Positions 1 through 8,602 of a stretch of 41,192 nt of DNA are shown one piece after another (the first letter of the stretch is position 1; each line of letters begins with the position of its first letter). The DNA comes from Nocardia takedensis NBRC 100417. GTDB taxonomy: Bacteria > Actinomycetota > Actinomycetes > Mycobacteriales > Mycobacteriaceae. The DNA is taken from the NCBI RefSeq assembly GCF_000308695.1, contig NZ_BAGG01000018.1:1-41192 (forward strand), in the 5' to 3' direction. Position numbers and translations under genes: made by a program. Under the pieces are notes generated by a model. The model was not told where the DNA came from. It was given only the letters and a program-made list of their open reading frames with translations, and searched no databases.

Positions 1-1
1 C

Positions 2-172
2 GCGGTGTTCGTCGCCTACGTGGCCTACGCCTTGGCGAGTCTGGCGTTGGGCGCGGAGTTCGACAGCATCGACGACTGGATCTCGGTGGCGATCAAGGGA
101 TTCCTGGTCGGTGCGCTGTCGGTGGCCGCGGTGGAGTGGGTGGCCCGCCGTCGCGCCGGTCGCGACCGCTGA
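2..172 (+). CDS. C-terminal end of a membrane protein (5' end outside window)
   Basis: An open frame runs from the window edge to TGA at 170-172 and gives 56 residues. It shows a hydrophobic stretch (FVAYVAYALASLALG), a short acidic loop (EFDSIDDW), a second hydrophobic stretch (ISVAIKGFLVGALSVAAVEW), and a basic tail (RRRAGRDR). That pattern fits the last one or two membrane helices of an inner-membrane protein with a cytoplasmic tail. I do not recognise the family, and the start and most of the protein lie outside the window. The stop is 7 nt from the end of the convergent pncB gene. Confidence 0.6.
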   Translation, partial: AVFVAYVAYALASLALGAEFDSIDDWISVAIKGFLVGALSVAAVEWVARRRAGRDR

Positions 173-179
173 ACCGCGC

Positions 180-1493
180 TCAGGGCAGGAAGGTGGTCGG
201 GATCGCGGGTTCGCCCGCGGACAGTTTCAGCCCTTCCCACGGCAGACTGACCAACCCCCGCGCCACCAGTTCGCGGCTCTGGGCCAGATCGGGCAGACCG
301 TCGACCACTTCGCCGTCGCGCACCAACGGGACGGGCAGCGGGCGGACCTCGAAGACGCCGCCGTCGGGGGCCGGTGCGCCGGCCGGGTGGACGATCTCCT
401 CCACGACGGTGCCGGTCGGCCGGGCCAGGCGCACCGCGGTCTTGGTGCCGCCGCGCGACTGCTTGTGACTGCTGCGCTTGGCGACCGGGACGCCGTCGAC
501 CTCGACCAGTTTGTAGACCATGCCCGCCGTCGGCGCGCCGGAACCGGTGACCAGCGAGGTGCCTACGCCGTATAGGTCGACGGGTTCGGCGCGCAGTGCG
601 GCGATGGCGTATTCGTCCAGATCGCCGGAGACCACGATGCGGGTGTTGCGCGCGCCGAGCGCGTCGAGTTGGTCGCGGACCTGGCGGGCGAGCACGCCCA
701 GGTCGCCGGAGTCGATGCGCACGCCGCCCAGTTCCGGTCCGGCCACCTCGACGGCGGTGGCGACGCCTTCGGTGATGTCGAAGGTGTCGACCAGCAGCGT
801 GGTGCCGACGCCGAGCGCGCGGACCTGGCTGCGAAACGCCTCGGCCTCGTGCGCGCCGTCCGCGCCGCTGTGCAGCAGGGTGAAGGCGTGCGCGCTGGTG
901 CCCGCGCCGGGGACACCGAACTCGCGCACCGCCGCGAGGTTGGAGGTGGCGTCGAATCCGGCCAGGTAGGCCGCGCGCGAACAGGCGGGTGCGGCCAGTT
1001 CGTGGGTGCGCCGCGACCCCATCTCGATCATGCGGCGCCCGGCGGCGGCGCTGACCATTCTGGCCGCGGCCGAGGCGATGGCGCTGTCGTGGTTGAGCAC
1101 CGACAGGATCAGCGTCTCCAGGACGACGCATTCGGCGAAGCCGCCGCGCACCGACAGGATCGGTGAACCCGGGAAGTACAGCTCGCCTTCGGGGTAGCCG
1201 TCGATCTCGCCGGTGAAGCGGTATTCGCGCAGCCAGTCGACGGTCTTCGCGTCCAGCAGCGAGTCGATCACCGCGAGTTCGGCCGGTCCGAACCGGAATC
1301 GGGTCAAGGCTTCGAGCAGGCGGCCGGTGCCCGCGACGACGCCGTAGCGGCGACCGTTGGGCAAACGTCGGGCGAAGACCTCGAAGGTGCAGCGGCGGTG
1401 TGCCGAGCCGTCGGCCAGCGCGGCGGCGAGCATGGTCAGTTCGTACTGGTCGGTCAGCAACGCGGTGCTGACGCGGCCCTCGTCGATCTCCAC
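180..1493 (-). CDS. pncB: Nicotinate phosphoribosyltransferase
   Basis: The 437-residue product should join nicotinate to PRPP, with ATP hydrolysis, to give nicotinate mononucleotide in NAD salvage. Visible family signatures are TDQYELTM at residues 14-21, GSRRTHE near 159-165, GAGTSAHAF around His202 (the usual autophosphorylated histidine region), and RIDSGDL at 259-265 in the phosphoribosyl-binding half. The length is normal for the bacterial family. The start is GTG at 1493. A -10-like TAGAGT lies 6 nt upstream, so the transcript is probably leaderless. The gene is divergent from clpS, the same arrangement as Rv1330c (pncB1) beside Rv1331 in M. tuberculosis. The assignment is firm; which paralogue it represents cannot be told from here. 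Confidence 0.95.
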   Translation of the reverse strand: MEIDEGRVSTALLTDQYELTMLAAALADGSAHRRCTFEVFARRLPNGRRYGVVAGTGRLLEALTRFRFGPAELAVIDSLLDAKTVDWLREYRFTGEIDGYPEGELYFPGSPILSVRGGFAECVVLETLILSVLNHDSAIASAAARMVSAAAGRRMIEMGSRRTHELAAPACSRAAYLAGFDATSNLAAVREFGVPGAGTSAHAFTLLHSGADGAHEAEAFRSQVRALGVGTTLLVDTFDITEGVATAVEVAGPELGGVRIDSGDLGVLARQVRDQLDALGARNTRIVVSGDLDEYAIAALRAEPVDLYGVGTSLVTGSGAPTAGMVYKLVEVDGVPVAKRSSHKQSRGGTKTAVRLARPTGTVVEEIVHPAGAPAPDGGVFEVRPLPVPLVRDGEVVDGLPDLAQSRELVARGLVSLPWEGLKLSAGEPAIPTTFLP

Positions 1494-1499
1494 GGCGTC

Positions 1500-1505
1500 A
1501 CTCTA
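1500..1505 (-). promoter_or_regulatory. -10 box of a leaderless pncB promoter
   Basis: On the minus strand TAGAGT is followed by 6 nt and then the GTG start of pncB. That spacing puts the transcription start on or next to the start codon, and no Shine-Dalgarno sequence is needed. No convincing -35 element is visible. Confidence 0.5.
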
Positions 1506-1546
1506 GGCCGCGAACGGGCCGGTCGCGGGGCGGTGGGGCCGACCAG

Positions 1547-1562
1547 CGCGAACGTGTTCGCG
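1547..1562. promoter_or_regulatory. 16-bp perfect palindrome in the pncB/clpS divergent promoter region
   Basis: CGCGAAC-GT-GTTCGCG has two 7-bp perfect arms. It sits between the two divergent promoters, upstream of the clpS -35 box and about 42 bp upstream of the pncB -10. The form and place fit a dimeric repressor site, possibly an NAD-responsive one, but I do not recognise the motif and in a GC-rich genome it may be chance. Confidence 0.35.
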
Positions 1563-1577
1563 GGACCGGTCCGGGTG

Positions 1578-1605
1578 TTGAGAATCCGGGGGCGAGTCGT
1601 ACCCT
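1578..1605 (+). promoter_or_regulatory. clpS promoter
   Basis: A TTGAGA -35-like box (1578-1583) is separated by 16 nt from a TACCCT -10 box (1600-1605). The -10 ends 7 nt before the ATG at 1613. That spacing predicts a leaderless clpS mRNA. Confidence 0.5.
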
Positions 1606-1612
1606 GGAACCC

Positions 1613-1933
1613 ATGGGCTCGTGCGAAACAGGTATGACGCTCTCGGTGCCGCAGGCGGTGCCGGAGACGGTCGAGCACACCGAGATCCTGGAGGCGGAGG
1701 ACCGTCCGTGGGTGACGGTGGTCTGGGACGACCCGGTCAACCTGATGCACTACGTCACCTACATCTTCCAGAAGCTCTTCGGCTACACGAAGGCGAAGGC
1801 CACCGAGCTGATGTTGCAGGTGCACAACGAGGGCAAGGCCGTGGTGTCCTCGGGCTCGCGCGACAAGATGGAGCAGGACGTGCGCAGGCTGCACGCCGCC
1901 GGGCTGTGGGCGACCATGCAGCGAGACGACTGA
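1613..1933 (+). CDS. clpS: ATP-dependent Clp protease adaptor ClpS
   Basis: The 106-residue protein is a small adaptor that presents N-degron substrates to the ClpC1/ClpP protease. The ClpS core is clear: [16 protein letters not shown] at about residues 33-48, QKLFGY, and [13 protein letters not shown] at about 67-78. The DDPVN acidic/Asn element and His71 are the N-degron pocket elements. The ATG at 1613 is preferred because a -10 box stands 7 nt upstream; an in-frame ATG at 1634 would remove only a poorly conserved tail. The gene is the first of a block collinear with Rv1331-Rv1337. Confidence 0.95.
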   Translation: MGSCETGMTLSVPQAVPETVEHTEILEAEDRPWVTVVWDDPVNLMHYVTYIFQKLFGYTKAKATELMLQVHNEGKAVVSSGSRDKMEQDVRRLHAAGLWATMQRDD

Positions 1934-1943
1934 CCGGTAGGAC

Positions 1944-1949
1944 TACCCT
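1944..1949 (+). promoter_or_regulatory. -10 box ahead of the DUF2017 gene and its mini-ORF
   Basis: TACCCT lies just after the clpS stop (1931-1933). It ends 7 nt before a GTG at 1957 that opens a 9-codon mini-ORF, and 29 nt before the DUF2017 start. The same -10 hexamer and spacing are used by clpS. Confidence 0.45.
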
Positions 1950-1956
1950 CGACGCC

Positions 1957-1986
1957 GTGCCGAACTGGAGCCGACGCCGTGCGTAA
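1957..1986 (+). CDS. Putative leaderless 9-codon upstream ORF
   Basis: GTG at 1957 begins a nine-residue reading frame (MPNWSRRRA) that stops at TAA 1984-1986. It overlaps the first codons of the DUF2017 gene, which starts in another frame at 1979. The GTG sits exactly where a transcript from TACCCT (1944-1949) would begin, so it could be translated as a leaderless peptide and affect re-initiation at 1979. No protein-level evidence is available. Confidence 0.3.
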   Translation: MPNWSRRRA

Positions 1987-2548
1987 GTGGAGCAGGAAGA
2001 ATTCCCTGGGCGGCCTCAAGCTGCGCACCGAGATGGACGCGCGCGAGGCCGGGGTGCTGCGGTCGCTGGTAGGCGCGGTGTCGGGTCTGCTGACCGAACG
2101 CGCGAGTTCGGCGCCCGAGGACGAACTCGCGGCGCTGACGGGTCTGCGCACCGGCAACGTCACTCCGCCGGAGGATCCGCGCCTGCGGCGGTTGCTGCCC
2201 GATTTCCACCACAGCGAACCGGGTTCGCCCGACGCCGAGCGCGCCGATCTCAACAGCGCGCTGCGCGGTCTGCACGAACCGGAGATCATCGACGCCAAAC
2301 TGGCCGCGGGCGCGGTCGTGCTGGACACGCTGCCCGACGAGGGCGGCAAAGTGGTGCTGACCCCCGAGCAGGCCGACGCGTGGCTGACCGCGCTGACCGA
2401 TGTCCGGTTGGCGTTGGGCACCGTGCTCGGCGTGGACGCCGACACCCCGGATCATCTCGAGCCCGACGACCCGCGCGGTCCGCATCTCGACGTCTACCAC
2501 TGGTTGACGTGGATCCAGGATTCGCTGTTGGAGGCGCTCGCGCCCTGA
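1979..2548 (+). CDS. DUF2017 family protein
   Basis: A 189-residue soluble protein corresponding in position and sequence style to Rv1332 of M. tuberculosis, a DUF2017 protein sometimes annotated as a putative regulator with no proven function. The N-terminus (RKWSRKNSLGGLKLR) is basic. It is followed by a mostly helical acidic body and ends in a conserved-looking segment (DVYHWLTWIQDSLLEAL). The start is GTG at 1979, chosen because family members begin with an RKW-type sequence. The gene follows clpS by 45 nt and precedes the P1 peptidase gene by 7 nt. I see no HTH that would justify calling it a transcription factor. Confidence 0.85.
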   Translation: MRKWSRKNSLGGLKLRTEMDAREAGVLRSLVGAVSGLLTERASSAPEDELAALTGLRTGNVTPPEDPRLRRLLPDFHHSEPGSPDAERADLNSALRGLHEPEIIDAKLAAGAVVLDTLPDEGGKVVLTPEQADAWLTALTDVRLALGTVLGVDADTPDHLEPDDPRGPHLDVYHWLTWIQDSLLEALAP

Positions 2549-2555
2549 TCGGAAG

Positions 2556-3698
2556 GTGTCGTCGATGGCCGAGGTCCGATCGGGTTCGGTGACCGACGTG
2601 GTGGGTGTGTCGGTCGGCCACCACCATGTGCTCGACGCCGAGGTCACCCTCGGGGCGGGCGCGGCGGCGGGGTGCACGGTGGTGCACGTCCCCGGCGGCG
2701 CGACGGCGGCGGTGGACGTGCGCGGCGGCGGTCCCGGCACCAGGGAGACCGATCTGCTCGCGCCGAGCAACACGGTGCGCCGGGCGAATTCGATTCTGCT
2801 CACCGGCGGCAGCGCGTACGGTCTCGCGGCCGCGGACGGGGTGATGCGCTGGTTGGAGGAGCACGGCGAGGGCATCCCGATGGACCCGTCCGACGCGAGT
2901 CGGGTGGTGCCGATCGTGCCCGGCGCGGTGATCTTCGACCTGCCGGTCGGCGCGTGGGATCTCCGCCCGACCGCCGAATTCGGCTATGCGGCGGCCGCGG
3001 CCGCGGGGACGGAGTTCGCGCGCGGTTCGGTCGGCGCGGGCGTCGGGGCCAGGGCCGGGGCGATCAAGGGCGGGGTCGGCAGCGCGAGCGTCGTCCTGGG
3101 CGAGGGTCCCGCCGCGGGCGTGACGGTGGCGGCGTTGATCGTCGCCAATCCGGTCGGCTCGGTCTTCGATCCGCGCACCGGTCTGCCCTGGGGGACGGGG
3201 ACCGACGGTCCCGAATTCTTCGGCCTGCGCCCGCCCGCCGCCGACGCGCTGGCCGCCGCGAACGCGCTGCCGGTCAAGGGCACGGTCCTGAACACGACGA
3301 TCGGCGTGATCGCCACCGACGCCGCGCTGGATCCGGCCGGCTGTCATCGGCTGGCCACCACGGGCCACGACGGTCTGGCCCGCGCGATCCGCCCCGCGCA
3401 TTCCCCGCTCGACGGCGACACCCTGTTCGCGCTGGCCACCGGGACGCGCACGACGCCGGGTCCGCCGCTGCCGCCGGCCTTCCCGCCGGACCTGCTGGTG
3501 CTGGACGCGCTGTGCACGGCCGCGGCGGTGTGCGTGGAGCGCGCGGTGGTCGACGCGATCCTGTCCGCGCGCTCGGTCGCGGGCATTCCCGCCTACCGTG
3601 ACCTGTTCCCCGACGCGGGGGGCGACCTGTTCCCCGACGCGGGGGGCGACCTGTTCCCCGACGCGGGGGGCGACCTGTTCCCCGACGCGCGGGTGTGA
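2556..3698 (+). CDS. P1 (S58/DmpA) family N-terminal nucleophile peptidase
   Basis: A 380-residue homologue of Rv1333 and of the DmpA aminopeptidase family. These proteins cleave themselves to create an N-terminal Ser/Thr nucleophile. Recognisable parts are VTDVVGVSVGHH near the N-terminus, GGGPGTRETDLL, LTGGSAYGLAAADGVMRWL, and NTTIGVIATDA at about residues 247-257; the self-cleavage site is expected just before a Thr in that last segment. The substrate is unknown. The C-terminus is unusual: after PAYR the eight-residue unit DLFPDAGG appears three times, followed by DLFPDARV, encoded by a 24-bp tandem repeat. Starts at 2556 or at the ATG at 2565 are both possible. The gene stands between DUF2017 and mec as in mycobacteria. 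Confidence 0.88.
   Translation: MSSMAEVRSGSVTDVVGVSVGHHHVLDAEVTLGAGAAAGCTVVHVPGGATAAVDVRGGGPGTRETDLLAPSNTVRRANSILLTGGSAYGLAAADGVMRWLEEHGEGIPMDPSDASRVVPIVPGAVIFDLPVGAWDLRPTAEFGYAAAAAAGTEFARGSVGAGVGARAGAIKGGVGSASVVLGEGPAAGVTVAALIVANPVGSVFDPRTGLPWGTGTDGPEFFGLRPPAADALAAANALPVKGTVLNTTIGVIATDAALDPAGCHRLATTGHDGLARAIRPAHSPLDGDTLFALATGTRTTPGPPLPPAFPPDLLVLDALCTAAAVCVERAVVDAILSARSVAGIPAYRDLFPDAGGDLFPDAGGDLFPDAGGDLFPDARV
3600..3689 (+). repeat. 24-bp tandem repeat, 3.75 copies, in the 3' end of the P1 peptidase gene
   Basis: Three perfect 24-bp copies occupy 3600-3623, 3624-3647 and 3648-3671. The first 18 bp of a fourth copy run from 3672 to 3689, nine bases before the end of the stop codon. The period is a multiple of three, so copy number can change without loss of frame. 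The units encode DLFPDAGG. Confidence 0.97.
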
Positions 3699-3748
3699 CC
3701 GGTTTCTCTCCGGCGGGGACCGGGCGCGGTCCGGGGGGAATACGCGAA

Positions 3749-3754
3749 TATTGT
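3749..3754 (+). promoter_or_regulatory. Putative -10 box for mec-cysO-cysM
   Basis: TATTGT lies in the 113-nt gap between the P1 peptidase gene and mec, in its most A/T-rich part. It predicts a 5' untranslated region of about 50 nt. There is no clear -35. This would let the cysteine genes be transcribed apart from the upstream block. Confidence 0.35.
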
Positions 3755-3811
3755 CCTGAGTTGCGTACGTCGGGAGCCGTGACGCGCGCCGGTTGGTGAA
3801 AGGGTGGACTC

Positions 3812-4246
3812 GTGCTGGTGATCAGATCCGAGCTCGTGGAGGCGATGGTGGCCCACGCCCGCGCCGATCACCCCGACGAGGCGTGCGGCGTCATCGCCGG
3901 TCCCGAGGGATCGGACCGCCCGGAGCGGTTCATCGCCATGGTCAACGCCGAGCGGTCGCCGACGTTCTACCGGTTCGACTCCGGTGAGCAACTGAAGGTC
4001 TGGCGCGCGATGGACGACGCCGACGAGGTCCCGGTGGTCATCTACCACTCGCACACCGCCACCGAGGCATATCCGAGCCGCACCGACATCTCCTACGCCT
4101 CCGAGCCCGAGGCCCACTACGTGCTGATCTCCACCCGCGATCCCGAACGGCACGAACTGCGCAGCTATCGGATCGTCGCGGGCGAGGTCACCGAGGAACC
4201 GGTGCGGATCGTCGAGTCCTACGACGCGGCCGCCGCCCCCGCCTAG
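3812..4246 (+). CDS. mec: Mec: JAMM-type peptidase releasing cysteine from CysO
   Basis: A 144-residue zinc metallopeptidase of the M67/JAB1-MPN type. In M. tuberculosis the equivalent enzyme (Rv1334) removes newly made cysteine from the C-terminus of the carrier protein CysO. The metal-site pattern HxHx7SxxD is present as His79, His81, Ser89 and Asp92, with an upstream acidic residue in DEACGV (Glu23). The start is GTG at 3812, close to the AAAGGGTGG purine stretch. It is followed by cysO and cysM on the same strand, which supports the specific role over a general deubiquitinase-like one. Confidence 0.92.
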   Translation: MLVIRSELVEAMVAHARADHPDEACGVIAGPEGSDRPERFIAMVNAERSPTFYRFDSGEQLKVWRAMDDADEVPVVIYHSHTATEAYPSRTDISYASEPEAHYVLISTRDPERHELRSYRIVAGEVTEEPVRIVESYDAAAAPA

Positions 4247-4288
4247 TCCCCACCCACCGGCCACCACGGTCGAAATCGAGGAGTACCC

Positions 4289-5531
<1,243 letters not shown>

Positions 5532-5545
5532 GTTCCCGAGTACGC

Positions 5546-5582
5546 ACGGCCTCTGTCACGCGGTGGGCGCGACGGAGGCCGT
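5546..5582 (+). terminator. Hairpin after cysM
   Basis: ACGGCCTC (5546-5553) and GAGGCCGT (5575-5582) form a perfect 8-bp stem with a 21-nt loop, followed directly by TTC. It starts 14 nt after the cysM stop. The loop is long and the T run short, so termination would be only partial. Confidence 0.4.
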
Positions 5583-5614
5583 TTCGTATCCGGCGGACCG
5601 GCCCGGTGGGTCGG

Positions 5615-5620
5615 TACCCT
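5615..5620 (+). promoter_or_regulatory. Putative -10 box for the rhomboid gene
   Basis: TACCCT stands 40 nt before the ATG of the rhomboid gene. A strong GAGGAGG ribosome site (5648-5654) lies between them, so this transcript would carry a leader of about 33 nt. Confidence 0.4.
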
Positions 5621-5660
5621 CGATGACAGCGGTGCACGCCGCCGACGAGGAGGTTTCGCC

Positions 5661-6353
5661 ATGACCGGAGGTGCGGGCCTCGGGCCGTCCTTCGACCCGA
5701 ACCGGATCGCCGCGGGCCGCCCGGTGGGCGCGGGCGCGCGCAGGCCGGCGTGGTTCGCCGCGTTGTGGGCGCGCGCCGCGGCCACGATCCTCGGCTTCGT
5801 CGGCCTGCTGTACCTGATCGAGGGCTTCGACCAGATCGATGCCCGCGAACTCGACACCGCGGGCATCGAGCCGCGCACGGTCGACGGCCTGTCCGGCATC
5901 GTCTGGGCTCCCGTTCTGCACGGCGGCTGGGACCACCTGATGAGCAACACCCTGCCGCTGTTGGTCCTGGGGTTCCTGGTGCTGCTCTCCGGTGTCAAGC
6001 GCGGGTTGCTGGCGACCGCGGTGATCTGGGGCGTCGCCGGTGTCGGCACCTGGCTGACCGGCGGGACGGGCACCACCCACATCGGCGCGTCGTCGCTGGT
6101 GTTCGGCTGGTTGACCTATCTGATCTGCCGCGGCTGGTTCGCCCGCAACGTCGGGCAGATCCTGCTCGGGCTGGTCGTGTTGGTGCTCTACGGGTCGTTG
6201 CTGTGGGGTGTCCTGCCGGGCCAGACCGGAATATCTTGGCAGGGCCATCTTTTCGGGGCGATGGGTGGAGTGGTCGCCGGCTGGGTACTCTCTGGTGATG
6301 CACGCCGTAAACGTCGCGGGGATGAAGTACCGGAGTTCGTGTCGCCACGTTGA
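5661..6353 (+). CDS. Rhomboid family intramembrane serine protease
   Basis: A 230-residue membrane protease equivalent to Rv1337. After a cytoplasmic N-terminus of about 35 residues there are roughly six membrane helices. The serine motif is GASS with Ser144 as likely nucleophile (GxSx instead of the commoner GxSG), the catalytic His196 lies in WQGHLFGAMGG, and the helix-2 HxxxN motif appears as HLMSN (92-96). It should cut transmembrane segments of unknown substrates. A strong ribosome site precedes the ATG. In M. tuberculosis murI follows; here the next gene is the metallo-beta-lactamase protein only about 70 nt later. Confidence 0.92.
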   Translation: MTGGAGLGPSFDPNRIAAGRPVGAGARRPAWFAALWARAAATILGFVGLLYLIEGFDQIDARELDTAGIEPRTVDGLSGIVWAPVLHGGWDHLMSNTLPLLVLGFLVLLSGVKRGLLATAVIWGVAGVGTWLTGGTGTTHIGASSLVFGWLTYLICRGWFARNVGQILLGLVVLVLYGSLLWGVLPGQTGISWQGHLFGAMGGVVAGWVLSGDARRKRRGDEVPEFVSPR

Positions 6354-6422
6354 GCGTGCGCCCCGATCGGCAATTTGGGGGATCCTTTCGTGACCGAGAA
6401 TTCGTCGTGGCAGCATGGGGGA

Positions 6423-7187
6423 ATGCGCCTTACCGTCCTCGGGTGCTCGGGCAGTGTGTCCGGCCCGGACTCCCCAGCGTCGGGATACCTGTTGACCGGT
6501 CCGGACATGACACCGGTCGTGATCGATTTCGGTCCCGGCGTGCTCGGCGCGTTGCAGCGTCACGCCGACCCGGGTGAGGTCGACATCTTCCTGACCCACC
6601 TGCACGCCGACCACTGCCTGGATCTGCCGGGTCTGCTGGTGTGGCGGCGCTACCACCCCACCCCGCCGGTCGGCCGGGCGATCGTGCGCGGGCCGTCGGA
6701 TTCGGCGCTGCGCATCGGCAACGCCTCCGCCGAGGTCGGCGGGGAATGCGACGACTGGTCCGACGTGATCGACCACCGCGCGTGGGTCGAGGGCGAGACG
6801 GTCGAATTCGGGCCCGGGCACACCGTGCTGGCGCGGCGGATGTTCCATCCGCCGGAGTCCTACGGGCTGCGCATCGTCACCGCGGCGGGCCGCACCTTCG
6901 TCTACACCGGCGACACCGCCATGTGCGACGCGGTCACCGAACTCGCCCAGGGCGCCGACATCCTGATGTCGGAGGCGTCCTGGACCCACGATCCGGCCAA
7001 TCGGCCTCCGGGCATCCACCTTTCGGGCACCGAGGCCGGGCAGATCGCGGCGGCCGCCGGGGTCAAGGAACTGCTGCTCACCCACATTCCGCCGTGGACT
7101 TCGCGCGAGGACGTCATCGCCGAGGCGAAGGCCGTGTTCTCCGGCCCGGTACACGCCGTGGCCCCGGGGGAGACCTTCGAGATCTGA
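6423..7187 (+). CDS. Metallo-beta-lactamase-fold cyclic nucleotide phosphodiesterase (Rv1339-like)
   Basis: A protein of 254 residues from this start. The zinc ligands are in [10 protein letters not shown] (HxHxDH); a further Asp lies in YTGDTA and a His in LLLTHIPPW. It resembles Rv1339 along its length ([37 protein letters not shown]). Rv1339 is reported to hydrolyse cAMP, so a cytoplasmic 3',5'-cAMP phosphodiesterase role is likely. The start is uncertain: ATG at 6423 opens directly on the conserved beta-strand, but GTG at 6390 has a good GGGGGA ribosome site 7 nt upstream and would add 11 residues. It lies between the rhomboid and rph genes as in mycobacteria, minus murI. Confidence 0.88.
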   Translation: MRLTVLGCSGSVSGPDSPASGYLLTGPDMTPVVIDFGPGVLGALQRHADPGEVDIFLTHLHADHCLDLPGLLVWRRYHPTPPVGRAIVRGPSDSALRIGNASAEVGGECDDWSDVIDHRAWVEGETVEFGPGHTVLARRMFHPPESYGLRIVTAAGRTFVYTGDTAMCDAVTELAQGADILMSEASWTHDPANRPPGIHLSGTEAGQIAAAAGVKELLLTHIPPWTSREDVIAEAKAVFSGPVHAVAPGETFEI

Positions 7188-7195
7188 GCACCCGC

Positions 7196-7201
7196 TACGC
7201 T
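7196..7201 (+). promoter_or_regulatory. -10 box of a leaderless rph promoter
   Basis: TACGCT ends 6 nt before GTG at 7208. It lies just after the preceding stop codon (7185-7187). The spacing selects GTG 7208 over the in-frame GTG at 7202, which would be upstream of the predicted transcript start. Confidence 0.5.
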
Positions 7202-7207
7202 GTGCCC

Positions 7208-7978
7208 GTGTCGAGACGAGCCGATGGCAGGGCGGACGATGAGCTCCGCGAGGTACGGATCACCCGTGGATTCACCACGCATCCAGCCGGTTCGGTGCTG
7301 GTGGAGTTCGGGCAGACGCGGGTGATGTGCACCGCCAGCGCCACCGAGGGCGTGCCGCCGTGGCGGCGCGATTCCGGGCTGGGCTGGCTCACCGCCGAAT
7401 ACGCGATGCTGCCCGCCGCCACCCACACCCGTTCCGGCCGCGAATCGGTCAAGGGCAAGGTCGGCGGCCGCACCCAGGAGATCAGCAGGCTGATCGGGCG
7501 CTCGCTGCGGGCCTGTATCGACCTGGCGGCCATCGGCGAGAACACCATCGCCGTCGACTGCGATGTCCTGCAAGCCGACGGCGGCACCCGCACCGCGGCG
7601 ATCACGGGCGCGTACGTGGCGCTGGTCGACGCGGTCACCTACTTGGGCGCGGCGGGCAGGCTCGCCGATCCGCAGCCGATCTCGTGCGCGATCGCCGCGG
7701 TGAGCGTCGGCGTGGTGGACGGGCGGGTGCGTCTGGACCTGCCCTACGAGGAGGATTCGCGCGCCGAGGTGGACATGAACGTGGTGGCCACCGACACCGG
7801 CACCCTGGTCGAGGTGCAGGGCACCGGCGAGGGCGCGACCTTCCCGCGCTCCACCCTGGACAAGCTGCTCGATTCCGCGTTGGCCGGCTGCGAGCGGTTG
7901 TTCGCGGTGCAGAAGGAGGCGCTGGCGCTGCCCTATCCCGGCGTGCTGCCCGAGCCCGGCGCCGCGAAGCGCAAGTGA
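7208..7978 (+). CDS. rph: Ribonuclease PH
   Basis: A 256-residue phosphorolytic 3'-5' exoribonuclease for tRNA 3' end trimming. The family N-terminus [13 protein letters not shown] is present, as are the tRNA-binding/oligomer segment [16 protein letters not shown] and the catalytic/phosphate segment [19 protein letters not shown]. The length matches the usual 240-260. GTG at 7208 is supported by alignment with mycobacterial RNase PH, which begins at the same place, and by the upstream -10 box. It overlaps rdgB by one base (TGATG), so the two are co-translated, as for Rv1340-Rv1341. Confidence 0.96.
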   Translation: MSRRADGRADDELREVRITRGFTTHPAGSVLVEFGQTRVMCTASATEGVPPWRRDSGLGWLTAEYAMLPAATHTRSGRESVKGKVGGRTQEISRLIGRSLRACIDLAAIGENTIAVDCDVLQADGGTRTAAITGAYVALVDAVTYLGAAGRLADPQPISCAIAAVSVGVVDGRVRLDLPYEEDSRAEVDMNVVATDTGTLVEVQGTGEGATFPRSTLDKLLDSALAGCERLFAVQKEALALPYPGVLPEPGAAKRK

Positions 7979-8586
7979 TGGTTCGCCTGCTGGTCGCCAG
8001 CCGCAACGCGAAGAAACTGGTGGAGTTGCGCCGCATCCTGGACGACGCGGGTGTGGCGGGGATCGAGGTCGTCGGCCTCGACGACGTCCCGACCTATCCG
8101 GAGGCCCCCGAGATCGGGGCGACCTTCGAGGAGAACGCGCTGGCCAAGGCCCGCGACGGCGCGGCGGCCACCGGGTTGGCCTGTGTGGCCGACGATTCCG
8201 GCCTGGAGGTGGACGCCCTGAACGGCATGCCGGGGGTGCTCTCGGCACGCTGGTCGGGCCGCCACGGTGACGACGCCGCCAACAACGCCCTGCTGCTGGG
8301 TCAGCTCGGCGACGTTCCCGACGAGCGGCGCGGCGCGCGGTTCGTGTCCACCTGCGCCCTGGTGACGCCCGATGGTCGGGAGACGGTGGTGCGCGGCGAA
8401 TGGCCGGGCACGCTGCTGCGTAACCCGGTCGGGGAGGGCGGTTTCGGCTACGACCCGCTGTTCGTGCCCGACGGCGGCACGGTCACGGCGGCGCAGCTCA
8501 GCCCCGCGGAGAAGGACGCCGCCTCGCATCGCGGTCGGGCGCTGCGGTTGCTGCTGCCGGAGTTGGCGGCGCTGGCCGGGAACTGA
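7978..8586 (+). CDS. rdgB: RdgB/HAM1 family dITP/XTP pyrophosphatase
   Basis: A 202-residue house-cleaning enzyme that hydrolyses dITP, ITP and XTP to monophosphates and so keeps deaminated purines out of nucleic acids. The diagnostic segments are VASRNAKKLVEL near the N-terminus, GATFEENALAKA, CVADDSGLEVDALNG (metal and base pocket), SARWSG, and GGFGYDPLFVP with SHRGRAL at the C-terminus. ATG at 7978 overlaps the rph stop. The gene converges on the DUF3817 gene after 16 nt. Confidence 0.95.
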   Translation: MVRLLVASRNAKKLVELRRILDDAGVAGIEVVGLDDVPTYPEAPEIGATFEENALAKARDGAAATGLACVADDSGLEVDALNGMPGVLSARWSGRHGDDAANNALLLGQLGDVPDERRGARFVSTCALVTPDGRETVVRGEWPGTLLRNPVGEGGFGYDPLFVPDGGTVTAAQLSPAEKDAASHRGRALRLLLPELAALAGN

Positions 8587-8602
8587 GGCCCGGCCGTCCG
8601 GT

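Noticed and set aside
3600..3689. Possible CRISPR array
   Set aside because: The copies are directly adjacent with no spacers and lie in frame within a coding gene.
5623..5664. Upstream ORF ahead of the rhomboid gene, ending on its start codon
   Set aside because: Its ATG is only 2 nt after the -10 box, so it would not be in the transcript; the strong ribosome site for the rhomboid start explains translation there.
6641..7207. Long N-terminal extension of the rph frame
   Set aside because: It lies inside the metallo-beta-lactamase gene in another frame; RNase PH proteins start at the SRRADGR segment.
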